Source: an uncultured Eubacteriales bacterium (GTDB lineage: Bacteria > Bacillota > Clostridia > Oscillospirales > Oscillospiraceae). From it: 64,000 bases of DNA. A model generated the notes under the pieces. It saw nothing but the letters and a program-made list of their open reading frames with translations. It did not search any database and was not told the origin of the DNA. How positions within the stretch are numbered: the stretch's first letter is position 1; every line of letters starts with the position of its first letter. The translations under genes were made by a program, and so were the position numbers. Below, piece by piece: positions 9,091-15,717 of the stretch. The stretch covers positions 62,001 to 126,000 of the forward strand of contig UQUO01000002.1 of assembly GCA_900544295.1 (NCBI GenBank), given 5' to 3'.

Positions 9091-9164
9091 TGGAGCGGGT
9101 GAAGGGAATCGAACCCTCGTATTCAGCTTGGGAAGCTGATGTTCTGCCATTGAACTACACCCGC
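9091..9164 (-). tRNA. tRNA-Gly (anticodon CCC)
   Basis: The 74-base gene folds into a full cloverleaf: acceptor stem GCGGGTG/CACCCGC, anticodon stem TCAGC/GCTGA around the loop TTCCCAA, T-loop GGTTCGATTCC, discriminator T and an encoded CCA. Anticodon CCC reads GGG (Gly). It has its own promoter and terminator. Confidence 0.95.
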
Positions 9165-9175
9165 AATGCCTGAAC

Positions 9176-9204
9176 AGTATAGCACACCTTCTCAGGCCTT
9201 GCAA
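9176..9204 (-). promoter_or_regulatory. Promoter of tRNA-Gly
   Basis: TTGCAA (9204-9199) and TATACT (9181-9176) on the minus strand have a 17-base spacer, and the mature tRNA starts 12 bases beyond the -10 box. The -35 box overlaps the last codons of the isocitrate dehydrogenase gene. Confidence 0.7.
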
Positions 9205-10199
9205 GACATTTTTGCGATGACTGCGTCGGCAAATTCGTCCGTGCCCAGGCTGCCGCCCAGGTCTCGGGTGGTCGTGCCTTCGGCTATCAGGGCAAGGACG
9301 GCGCTCTCGATTCGCTCTGCGGCCTCGGTCTCGCCTATGTGGCGCAGGAGCATGACGGCGGAAAGGATAAGTGCCGTTGGGTTTGCGTCGTTCAGCCCCG
9401 CGTGCTTCGGCGCGCTGCCGTGGACCGCCTCGAAGATGGCGCAGTCCTTACCGATATTAGCGCTCGGCGCCAGGCCCAGGCCGCCGACAAGGCCCGCGCA
9501 GAGGTCGGACACGATATCGCCGTAGAGATTCGGCAGCACCATGACGTCGAAGGCCTCCGGCTTCTGCACCAGCTGCATGCAGGTGGCGTCCACGATCTTG
9601 TCCTCAAACTCTATCTGCGGATACTCCTCCGCCACGGCGCGCGCAACGTCGAGGAACAGGCCGTCGGTACACTTCATGATGTTCGCCTTGTGCACCGCCG
9701 TGACCTTTTTGCGGCCGTTCTTCACGGCGTAGTCGAAGGCGTAGCGCACGATGCGCTCCGAGCCCTTGCGCGTGATGAGCTTGATGCTCTCGGCCGCGTC
9801 CTCGCCCACCATGTGCTCTATGCCCGCGTAGAGGTCCTCCGTGTTCTCGCGCACGGTGACTATGTCCACGCCCTCATAGCGGCCCTTCACGCCCTTGAAA
9901 CTGCGCGCGGGGCGGACGTTAGCGTAGAGGTCGAACTCCTTCCTGAGCGCGACGTTGACGCTGCGGAAGCCCGTGCCCACGGGCGTTGTGATGGGGCCCT
10001 TGAGCGCAAGGCCGTCGGCCCGCACGGAATCTATCGTCACCTGGGGCAGCGGCGTGCCGCAGACCTCCATCTGGGCCGCGCCCGCCTCGGCCACGTGCCA
10101 CTCTATCTTTGCTCCCGAGGCGTCTACCACCTTCCTGGCCGCCGCGGCCACCTCCGGGCCTATGCCGTCGCCCGGGATAAGCGTTACTGCACGCATCAT
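9192..10199 (-). CDS. icd: NAD-dependent isocitrate dehydrogenase
   Basis: 335 residues of the isocitrate/isopropylmalate dehydrogenase family. The start reads [11 protein letters not shown]. The substrate region [23 protein letters not shown] is of the isocitrate type (the Ser-x-Asn phosphate-site signature), and [13 protein letters not shown] plus NLYGDIVSD with metal-binding Asp residues are conserved. The short length and the [12 protein letters not shown] loop fit an NAD-type homolog of mitochondrial IDH3 rather than the longer NADP enzyme. It converts isocitrate to 2-oxoglutarate in the cytosol. The ATG overlaps the aconitase TGA (ATGA), so it is the third gene of the citrate synthase-aconitase-isocitrate dehydrogenase operon, which supplies 2-oxoglutarate for glutamate. 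An isopropylmalate-type activity is less likely given the neighbours. Confidence 0.9.
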   Translation of the reverse strand: MMRAVTLIPGDGIGPEVAAAARKVVDASGAKIEWHVAEAGAAQMEVCGTPLPQVTIDSVRADGLALKGPITTPVGTGFRSVNVALRKEFDLYANVRPARSFKGVKGRYEGVDIVTVRENTEDLYAGIEHMVGEDAAESIKLITRKGSERIVRYAFDYAVKNGRKKVTAVHKANIMKCTDGLFLDVARAVAEEYPQIEFEDKIVDATCMQLVQKPEAFDVMVLPNLYGDIVSDLCAGLVGGLGLAPSANIGKDCAIFEAVHGSAPKHAGLNDANPTALILSAVMLLRHIGETEAAERIESAVLALIAEGTTTRDLGGSLGTDEFADAVIAKMSCKA

Positions 10200-12133
10200 G
10201 CTTCCTCCTTCCCCGCCTGCTCGCGGGTGTAATTGAGCAGCCCGCCGGCCAGCAGGATATCCCGCTGCCGGGGCGTTATCGTCATCCTGACCTTTATCTC
10301 CCTGTCGCCGCAGCGGAGCGTGACACCTTCGCCGCGCGCGGCGGCGGCTATCTGCTCGTGTACGCGGTCTATCGTTATCTCGTCGCCTTCGGAGAGGGCG
10401 GCGTAGTCGGTCTCGTTTTCGAGGCAGAGGGGCAGTATGCCGTTATTTATGAGGTTTGCCCGGTGGATACGCGCGAAGCCGAGGGCGACGACGCCCTTGA
10501 CGCCCAGATACAGCGGGGCCAGCGCCGCGTGCTCGCGGCTGGAGCCCTGGCCGTAGTTCTGGCCCGCGACGATGAAGCCGCCGCCGTTTTCCTTCGCCCG
10601 CGCCGGGAACCCGGCGTCGCAGGGCGTGAGGCAGAATTCGGACAGATACGGCACGTTGGAGCGGTAGGGCAGGAGTTTCGCGTTCGAAGGCATGATGTGG
10701 TCCGTCGTGATGTTGTCGCCCAGCTTTATGAGCACCTTGCCCTCTATCGTCTCCGCAGGGGCCTGGGCCTTCGGGAAGGGCTTTATGTTCGGGCCGCGCA
10801 CGACCTCTACCGCATCGGGGTCGGCCGCGGGCGCGAGGACCATACTGTCGTCCGCCGCAAAGCGCTCGGGCAGGGCGGGCTTTTCTACGGGCGCCCAGGT
10901 CTCGGGGTCGGTGAGGACGCCGGTAATGGCGGAGACAGCCGCCGTCTCCGGGCTCACGAGCCAGACGCTGGCCGAGGCGGTACCGCTACGGCCGCAGAAA
11001 TTGCGGTTGAAGGTGCGCAAGCTGACCGCGTCCGTCGCCGGGGCCTGGCCCATGCCTATGCAGGGGCCGCAGGCGCACTCAAGCACCCTCGCGCCCGCCG
11101 CTACCATCTTCGCCAGCGCACCGTTCGATGCCAGCATGGTCAGCACCTGCCGCGAGCCCGGGGAGATGACAAGGCTCACATTCGGCGCGACGGTGTGACC
11201 GTCCAGTATTTCCGCCACCTTCATCATGTCTGCGTAGGAGGAGTTCGTGCAGCTGCCGATGGCGACCTGGTCTATTTTGATGCCGGCTTTCTCGCTGACC
11301 GGCGCGACGTTATCCGGGCTGTGCGGCATGGCGACGAGCGGGTGCAGGGCCGAGAGGTCGATGCTTATCTCCTCGTCGTACTCCGCGTCCGGGTCGGGCA
11401 TAAGCTCCGACCAGTCGTCCTCCCTGCCCTGGGCCTTGAAGAAGGCGCGGGTGACCTCATCGCTGGGGAACACGGTGGTCGTAGCGCCCAGCTCCGCGCC
11501 CATGTTCGCTATAGTCGCGCGCTCGGGGACGGAGAGGGTCTTGAGCCCCTCGCCCGAGTACTCCATTATCTTCCCCACGCCGCCCTTGACGCTCAGGCGG
11601 CGGAGCACCTCCAGGATGACGTCCTTGGCCGTGACCATGGGCCTGAGCGCGCCTGTCAGCTCGACCTTGCATATCTTCGGCATGGCGAGGTAATAGGCCC
11701 CGCCGCCCATGGCGACCGCGACGTCCAGGCCGCCCGCACCGATGGCGAGCATGCCCGCCGCGCCGCAGGTGGGCGTGTGGCTGTCCGAGCCCAGCAGGGT
11801 CTGCCCGGGAACGGAGAAGCGCTCAAGATGCACCTGGTGACATATGCCGTTGCCCGGGCGCGAGAACCAGATGCCGTGCTTTGCCGCGACGGTCTGGATA
11901 TACTTATGGTCGTCCGCGTTCTCGAAACCGGACTGGAGCATATTGTGGTCTATATAGGCCACGGAGCGCTTGGTCTTGACCTGCTCCGTACCCATGGCCT
12001 CCAGCTGGAGATAGGCCATGGTGCCCGTCGAATCCTGCGTCAGGGTCTGGTCTATTTTTATGGCTATCTCGCCGCCGGGAGTGAGATCCCCGGAAACCAG
12101 ATGAGCCGAGATGAGTTTTTGTGCTGCGTTCAT
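10196..12133 (-). CDS. acn: Aconitate hydratase
   Basis: 645 residues, the short form of the aconitase superfamily that resembles the mitochondrial enzyme more than the ~890-residue AcnA. Cys ligands of the [4Fe-4S] cluster are visible in [12 protein letters not shown] and ACGPCIGMG. The [22 protein letters not shown] segment of the substrate cleft and the C-terminal swivel domain with GSSREHAAL are present. It isomerises citrate to isocitrate. Its ATG overlaps the stop of the Re-citrate synthase gene (ATGA) and its own stop overlaps the isocitrate dehydrogenase start, so the three are translationally coupled. Confidence 0.93.
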   Translation of the reverse strand: MNAAQKLISAHLVSGDLTPGGEIAIKIDQTLTQDSTGTMAYLQLEAMGTEQVKTKRSVAYIDHNMLQSGFENADDHKYIQTVAAKHGIWFSRPGNGICHQVHLERFSVPGQTLLGSDSHTPTCGAAGMLAIGAGGLDVAVAMGGGAYYLAMPKICKVELTGALRPMVTAKDVILEVLRRLSVKGGVGKIMEYSGEGLKTLSVPERATIANMGAELGATTTVFPSDEVTRAFFKAQGREDDWSELMPDPDAEYDEEISIDLSALHPLVAMPHSPDNVAPVSEKAGIKIDQVAIGSCTNSSYADMMKVAEILDGHTVAPNVSLVISPGSRQVLTMLASNGALAKMVAAGARVLECACGPCIGMGQAPATDAVSLRTFNRNFCGRSGTASASVWLVSPETAAVSAITGVLTDPETWAPVEKPALPERFAADDSMVLAPAADPDAVEVVRGPNIKPFPKAQAPAETIEGKVLIKLGDNITTDHIMPSNAKLLPYRSNVPYLSEFCLTPCDAGFPARAKENGGGFIVAGQNYGQGSSREHAALAPLYLGVKGVVALGFARIHRANLINNGILPLCLENETDYAALSEGDEITIDRVHEQIAAAARGEGVTLRCGDREIKVRMTITPRQRDILLAGGLLNYTREQAGKEEA

Positions 12134-13485
12134 GCCTCTTCCGCCTCCATCTGCTTATATACGCTCCAGAGCTCGCCGTCGCCTATATTCGTGACGCGCC
12201 CGGCCTCGTATTGGTCGTCCACCCAGTTTTTGAGGATGTGGACTATCTCCTCCGTCTTCGCCACGGGGCGGCCCAGCTTCTGCGTCAGCCAGACGGCTAT
12301 GCCCGCCGCGCCCGAGTTGCGCGAGATGCCCACGCGGGGCGGGCTTTTGAGTATCTTGCGCGTGTCGAAGATGCTGTATATCTCTTCATCCTTCAACAGG
12401 CCGTCGGCGTGGATGCCGGCCTGGGTGGTGTTGAAGTTCTCGCCCACGAACGGGGTGTTCTCCGGGATGTGATAGCCCAGCTCGCGCTCGTAGTAGTCCG
12501 CGATGTCGCGGATGACGGTGGGGTCCATGCCGTCCAGCGTGCCGCGCAGCTGGGCGTATTCGATGACCATGGCCTCCAGCGGGGTGTTGCCCGTGCGCTC
12601 GCCTATTCCAAGCAGGGAGCAGTTCACCGAGGATGCGCCGTAGAGCCAGGCCGTTGCAGAGTTCACGACGGCCTTATAAAAGTCGTTATGCCCGTGCCAC
12701 TCCAGGAGCTCGGCCGGGAAGCCGCCGTAGTTGCGCAGGCCGTAGACTATGCCCGGCACGCTTCTCGGCATGGAGGCGCCCGCATAGGGAACGCCGTAAC
12801 CCATCGTGTCGCAGGCGCGTATCTTGATGGGGATGCCGCTCTCGGCCATGAGGTCGCTTATCTCGTGCGCAAACGGCACGACGAAGCCATAGAAATCAGC
12901 GCGCGTGATGTCCTCGAAGTGGCAGCGGGGATATATGCCGGCGTCCAGAGCGTCCTTTATAACGGCGAGATAGCCGTCCACCGCCTGGCGGCGCGTCTTC
13001 TTGAGCTTTTTATATATATGATAGTCCGAGCAGCTTACCAGGATGCCGCACTCGCGCAGGCCCAGGTCGCGCGCTAGCTTGAAGTCCTCGAGGCTGGCGC
13101 GTATCCAGCCCGTTATCTCAGGGAACTCATAGCCCAGCTCCTGGCACATGCGCAGGGCCTTGCGGTCCCGCTCGCTGTACACGAAGAATTCCGATTGGCG
13201 GATGATGCCCTTCGGCCCGCCCAGCTTGTGCAGGTATTTGTAAAGCTGGACTATCTGCTCCGGCTCATACGGCGCGCGGCTCTGCTGGCCGTCCCGGAAG
13301 GTCGTATCCGTTATCCAGATGTGCTCCGGCGGGTTCGCCGGTGTCAGGCGGAAATTGAAGGTGCATTTCGGCACCTCACTGTAGGGGAACATGTCGCGGT
13401 AGAGGTTCCCCGTCTCTCTGTCCTGGAGGCTGTATTTGTACTCGCACTCCATGAGGACGTTGTTTTTGCTGCTGAGCTCTATCAT
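12130..13485 (-). CDS. Re-citrate synthase (isopropylmalate/homocitrate synthase family)
   Basis: About 451 residues from the ATG at 13485, chosen because GAGAGGAG lies 7 bases upstream; an ATG ten codons earlier lacks such a site and falls next to the promoter. The TIM-barrel signature ITDTTFRDGQQSR carries the metal-binding Asp of the HMGL-like family, and ELLEWHGHNDFYKA supplies the metal-binding His residues. The sequence has the long N-terminal extension and GENFNTTQAGIHADG region of Clostridium kluyveri-type Re-citrate synthase rather than LeuA. It condenses oxaloacetate with acetyl-CoA with Re-face stereochemistry. Co-transcription with aconitase and isocitrate dehydrogenase strongly supports citrate over homocitrate or isopropylmalate. 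Confidence 0.88.
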   Translation of the reverse strand: MIELSSKNNVLMECEYKYSLQDRETGNLYRDMFPYSEVPKCTFNFRLTPANPPEHIWITDTTFRDGQQSRAPYEPEQIVQLYKYLHKLGGPKGIIRQSEFFVYSERDRKALRMCQELGYEFPEITGWIRASLEDFKLARDLGLRECGILVSCSDYHIYKKLKKTRRQAVDGYLAVIKDALDAGIYPRCHFEDITRADFYGFVVPFAHEISDLMAESGIPIKIRACDTMGYGVPYAGASMPRSVPGIVYGLRNYGGFPAELLEWHGHNDFYKAVVNSATAWLYGASSVNCSLLGIGERTGNTPLEAMVIEYAQLRGTLDGMDPTVIRDIADYYERELGYHIPENTPFVGENFNTTQAGIHADGLLKDEEIYSIFDTRKILKSPPRVGISRNSGAAGIAVWLTQKLGRPVAKTEEIVHILKNWVDDQYEAGRVTNIGDGELWSVYKQMEAEEA

Positions 13486-13517
13486 GCCGCCGCTCCTCTC
13501 TCCAAGAGTCTGCAACC

Positions 13518-13545
13518 ATTATAACAGCTAAAATGAAATTTGCAA
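13518..13545 (-). promoter_or_regulatory. Promoter of the citrate synthase operon
   Basis: On the minus strand TTGCAA (13545-13540) and TATAAT (13523-13518) have a 16-base spacer, about 33 bases upstream of the start codon. The -35 box is part of one of two paired TTGCAAG repeats, so a protein bound there would block or recruit polymerase. Confidence 0.65.
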
Positions 13546-13643
13546 GTATCATCTTTGCATCTTGCAATACTTTTCTGGCCACTTTCGCTATATTTTTGTC
13601 AATATCTGATTTTTGTTGCAAGTTGTATCTTAATATCTTGCAT
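13540..13643. promoter_or_regulatory. Two paired operator-like repeats TTGCAAG-N14-CTTGCA
   Basis: The first copy runs 13540-13567 (TTGCAAG, 14 bases, CTTGCAA) and the second 13616-13643 (TTGCAAG, 14 bases, CTTGCAT). Both also share an ATCTT in the spacer and ATCTTGCA at the right arm. Copies start 76 bp apart, about seven helical turns. The first overlaps the -35 box of the citrate synthase operon. The pattern suggests two sites for one dimeric or tetrameric regulator; the regulator is not identified. Confidence 0.5.
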
Positions 13644-13655
13644 TTTGACGCAAGA

Positions 13656-13685
13656 AACCGCCGGACTGGAGGGAGTCCGGCGGTT
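13656..13685. other. Strong hairpin between asnA and the citrate synthase gene
   Basis: A perfect 12-bp stem (AACCGCCGGACT and its complement) closes a 6-base loop. Only a weak TTTCTTG follows on the minus strand, so it may be a terminator for readthrough from asnA or a structural site in the regulatory region. It lies just upstream of the paired TTGCAAG repeats. Confidence 0.5.
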
Positions 13686-13840
13686 GGAAAAGAGAAACGG
13701 CCATGGGTGGGCCGTTCCTCATGATCCCGGTACTTGAGGCGCTGGCCCTTATGTTCGTAGTTCTTGTTCTCATATTTTGTAAAATTGTATCATATTTATT
13801 TGTTTTGTCAAGTCTTCATATTTAACAAGTTAACAGAGAA
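13686..13840. other. AT-rich intergenic stretch without a recognisable gene
   Basis: This stretch between the asnA terminator and the hairpin is AT-rich on its right side and holds no open frame with a start site. It may carry an additional upstream promoter for the citrate operon, but no box pair convinced me. Confidence 0.4.
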
Positions 13841-13868
13841 GAACAGGAGCGCTTCCACGCTCCTGTTC
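13841..13868 (-). terminator. Terminator after asnA
   Basis: A perfect 11-bp stem (GAACAGGAGCG and its complement) with a 6-base loop lies 12 bases beyond the asnA stop. On the minus strand it is followed by a moderately T-rich TTCTCTGTT. Confidence 0.7.
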
Positions 13869-13880
13869 TCAAAAAAGTCA

Positions 13881-14894
13881 TCAGAGCAGCATAATACCCG
13901 CGTTTTTGCAGGTTTCGATGGTCTCTTCGTCCCAAACGGAAGCCTGGACCTCGCCTATATGCGCCTTTCCCAGCATGAGCATCGACATTCTCGACTGGCC
14001 GATGCCGCCGCCTATGGTGAGCGGCAGCTCGCCGCTGAGCAGCATTTTATGGTACATTAGCTCTCGCCTGTCGTCGCAGCCGGAGATGGTCAGCTGCCTG
14101 TCAAGCGCGGCGGGGTCTACGCGGATGCCCATGCTCGAAAGCTCAAACGCGCAGTCCAGCGGCTCGTACCAGACCAGAATGTCGCCGTTCAGGCTCCAGT
14201 CGTCGTAGTCGGGTGAGCGGCCGTCGTGCGGCTTTCCGGACTTCAGCGGCGCGCCGATGCCGATTATGAAGGCAGTGCCGTGCTCCCGCAGATACTCGTG
14301 CTCCCGCTGCTTGGGCGTGAGTTCCGGCCAGCGGTCCTCCAGCTCCTGCGCCGTGACGAAGCTGACGGAGCGCTTGATCTTTCCCAGGCAGGTCAGGGCC
14401 GGGTAGATGGCCTGGAGCGTGTCCTGCGTGTCGCACATCGCGCCGACGATGTCCATGACCGTGCTCTTCAGGTAGTCGATGTTGCGGTTTTCTGGCAGGA
14501 TGACCTTCTCCCAGTCCCACTGGTCCACATAGACGGAGTGGAGATTATCCAGTTCGTCCTCGTCGCGCCTGATGGCGTTCATATCCGCGTAGATGCCCTT
14601 GCCGGGGTAGAACTCGTAGCGCTTCAGGGCCAGGCGCTTCCACTTGGCCAGGGACTGCACCACCTGCGCGTGCGCGCCGGTGTGCGCTATGTCGAAATCC
14701 ACGGGCCGCTCCCAGCCGTTCAGGTTGTCGTTCAGGCCGCTCTTGCCCTCGACGAAGAGCGGGGCCGAGACACGGAAGAGATTCAGCACCGCGGCAAACC
14801 TGTCCTCAAACAGGCGCTTCATGAGGCCGATGGCCTTCTGCGTGTCGTAAACCGAAAGTATGCTCTTGTAACCCGCGGGTACACGTGTGTTCAT
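13881..14894 (-). CDS. asnA: Aspartate-ammonia ligase (asparagine synthetase A)
   Basis: 337 residues, the usual length of AsnA. Characteristic segments include VSAPLFVEGKSGLNDNLNG near the N-terminus, RPVDFDIAHTGAHAQVVQSLAKWKR, the motif-2-like VYVDQWDWEKVI, and the ATP-site motif IGGGIGQSRMSMLML near the C-terminus that marks its class II aminoacyl-tRNA-synthetase-like fold. It makes asparagine from aspartate, ammonia and ATP in the cytosol. Its ATG overlaps the TGA of the DUF4364 gene upstream (ATGA), so the two form one transcription unit. Confidence 0.96.
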   Translation of the reverse strand: MNTRVPAGYKSILSVYDTQKAIGLMKRLFEDRFAAVLNLFRVSAPLFVEGKSGLNDNLNGWERPVDFDIAHTGAHAQVVQSLAKWKRLALKRYEFYPGKGIYADMNAIRRDEDELDNLHSVYVDQWDWEKVILPENRNIDYLKSTVMDIVGAMCDTQDTLQAIYPALTCLGKIKRSVSFVTAQELEDRWPELTPKQREHEYLREHGTAFIIGIGAPLKSGKPHDGRSPDYDDWSLNGDILVWYEPLDCAFELSSMGIRVDPAALDRQLTISGCDDRRELMYHKMLLSGELPLTIGGGIGQSRMSMLMLGKAHIGEVQASVWDEETIETCKNAGIMLL

Positions 14895-15424
14895 AGTTCC
14901 GACGCTCCATCCGTAAGTAAGTTGACGATCTTGCCGTACATTATCTCCGCATCCCGGCGGAAGCGCTGCTCTATATCCTGCGCGCAGGCCTCGTCAGAGA
15001 CGAGGACCGTCATATTGATGATGTCCCCCTCCCCATCCGAGAGCGAGAGCTTCACGAAGCAGCCGTTTTTCTCAACCCTGTGCTCTGTGACGATGAGCGC
15101 ATCGCGCTTCATCTGGGCCGCGATGGGCTTTATAAGCCGCTCAGCCTTGGTGCGGACGGAGTACGGCAGGCTGGACTCAGTGGCGGCGCAATTTCTGTCG
15201 CCCTTCTCGGTTATCATGTAGCGGCCGTTTTCGAGCTTGTCTATGTGCCCGGTGTCCACAAGGTCCGCGAGGCACTGGGAGTATTCAAACCAGCTCACGC
15301 CGGTGTCGCAGAAGCAGAGCTCGGTCAGCGTATCCCCGTCCACCGGCCTCGGCAGGCGGCGGAGGATGAAAAGTATCAGGAGCTTTGTGTCAAGCTCGCC
15401 GTGGATAAACCCGAAGTTGTCCAT
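14891..15424 (-). CDS. DUF4364 winged-helix protein
   Basis: 177 residues resembling the DUF4364 family of Firmicutes. The N-terminal 75 residues fit a winged-helix fold (LLILFILRRL, the helix around WFEYSQCLADLVDTGHI, and a wing ending in YMITEKGD). The C-terminal half is a small beta domain (LIVTEHRVEKNGCFVKLSLS) that could bind a ligand. Function is unknown for the family; a transcription regulator is likely from the fold. A TATAAT box lies 28 bases upstream of its ATG, and it is translationally coupled to asnA. Confidence 0.82.
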   Translation of the reverse strand: MDNFGFIHGELDTKLLILFILRRLPRPVDGDTLTELCFCDTGVSWFEYSQCLADLVDTGHIDKLENGRYMITEKGDRNCAATESSLPYSVRTKAERLIKPIAAQMKRDALIVTEHRVEKNGCFVKLSLSDGEGDIINMTVLVSDEACAQDIEQRFRRDAEIMYGKIVNLLTDGASEL

Positions 15425-15452
15425 TTTCGCCCCCCTCTCTCATGTTCAGCAC

Positions 15453-15458
15453 ATTATA
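15453..15458 (-). promoter_or_regulatory. -10 box of the DUF4364-asnA unit
   Basis: A perfect TATAAT (15458-15453, minus strand) preceded by TGTGA. No good -35 box is present, so the promoter may need an activator or be weak. Confidence 0.5.
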
Positions 15459-15495
15459 TCACACATTTCCGCCGCGGTACAGATTATTTATTTTC

Positions 15496-15517
15496 ACAAG
15501 CGGCGGCGCGGCGCATA
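15496..15517 (+). promoter_or_regulatory. Possible mother-cell sigma (sigma-K-like) promoter of the split gene
   Basis: The plus strand carries AC, 16 bases, then CATA, spaced as in the sigma-K consensus (AC-N16/17-CATAnnnTA), but the trailing TA is only half matched. No sigma-A box pair is apparent in the same interval. This is weak evidence on its own. Confidence 0.25.
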
Positions 15518-15563
15518 GACTGTAATGAAGTCCGCTTCAAATCTTCTCAGAGGAGGAAACAAC

Positions 15564-15661
15564 ATGGCAGACAGGGTTTTGCCCGGCCCGGTGGACAGCG
15601 CGGCCTGCATCCGGGAAGCCGTCTGCGTCCACACCAAGAAAATTTTTGATTCTTGCAGGGA
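15564..15661 (+). pseudogene. N-terminal fragment (codons 1-33) of a cysteine-rich clostridial protein split by the prophage
   Basis: A strong ribosome-binding site (GAGGAGG) precedes ATG at 15564. The 32 intact codons start MADRVLPGP and include the conserved-looking EAVCVHTKKIFDSCR. The reading frame continues in the fragment starting at 59199: joining the two at the shared GA dinucleotide regenerates SCR-DKD-CIEDL without a stop. In the present state translation runs into phage DNA and ends at a TGA at 15669-15671. I recall intact homologs of about 260 residues in many Clostridia, annotated only as hypothetical. Confidence 0.85.
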
Positions 15662-15679
15662 AAGAGACTGACCGTTTTA
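15643..15679. other. attL: left host-prophage junction
   Basis: Host sequence ends at GA (15660-15661). The phage arm 15662-15679 (AAGAGACTGACCGTTTTA) is the near-exact reverse complement of the phage arm at the other end, 59181-59198. Both arms therefore form the two halves of a palindromic attP. Confidence 0.85.
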
Positions 15680-15684
15680 AAAAC

Positions 15685-15714
15685 AAGCGCCAGAGGCAGC
15701 CGCCCCCGGCGCTT
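15685..15714. terminator. Terminator at the end of the late operon
   Basis: The 7-bp stem AAGCGCC/GGCGCTT encloses a GC-rich loop. It is followed by TTGTTTTT on the minus strand and TTTTC on the plus strand, so it can end late transcripts and isolate the split host gene. Confidence 0.65.
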
Positions 15715-15717
15715 TTC

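Noticed and set aside
10358..12472. 704-codon plus-strand frame opposite aconitase
   Set aside because: It is the antisense of a well-conserved enzyme; Arg/Val-rich composition without domain signatures is typical of shadow frames in GC-rich DNA.
15665..15670. AGACTG shared by both junctions as the attachment core
   Set aside because: It matches 59204-59209 but lies off-centre in the phage palindrome and gives SCRERDCIEDL. The GA junction gives a symmetric attP and the SCRDKDCIEDL frame, so AGACTG is a by-product of the attP arms.
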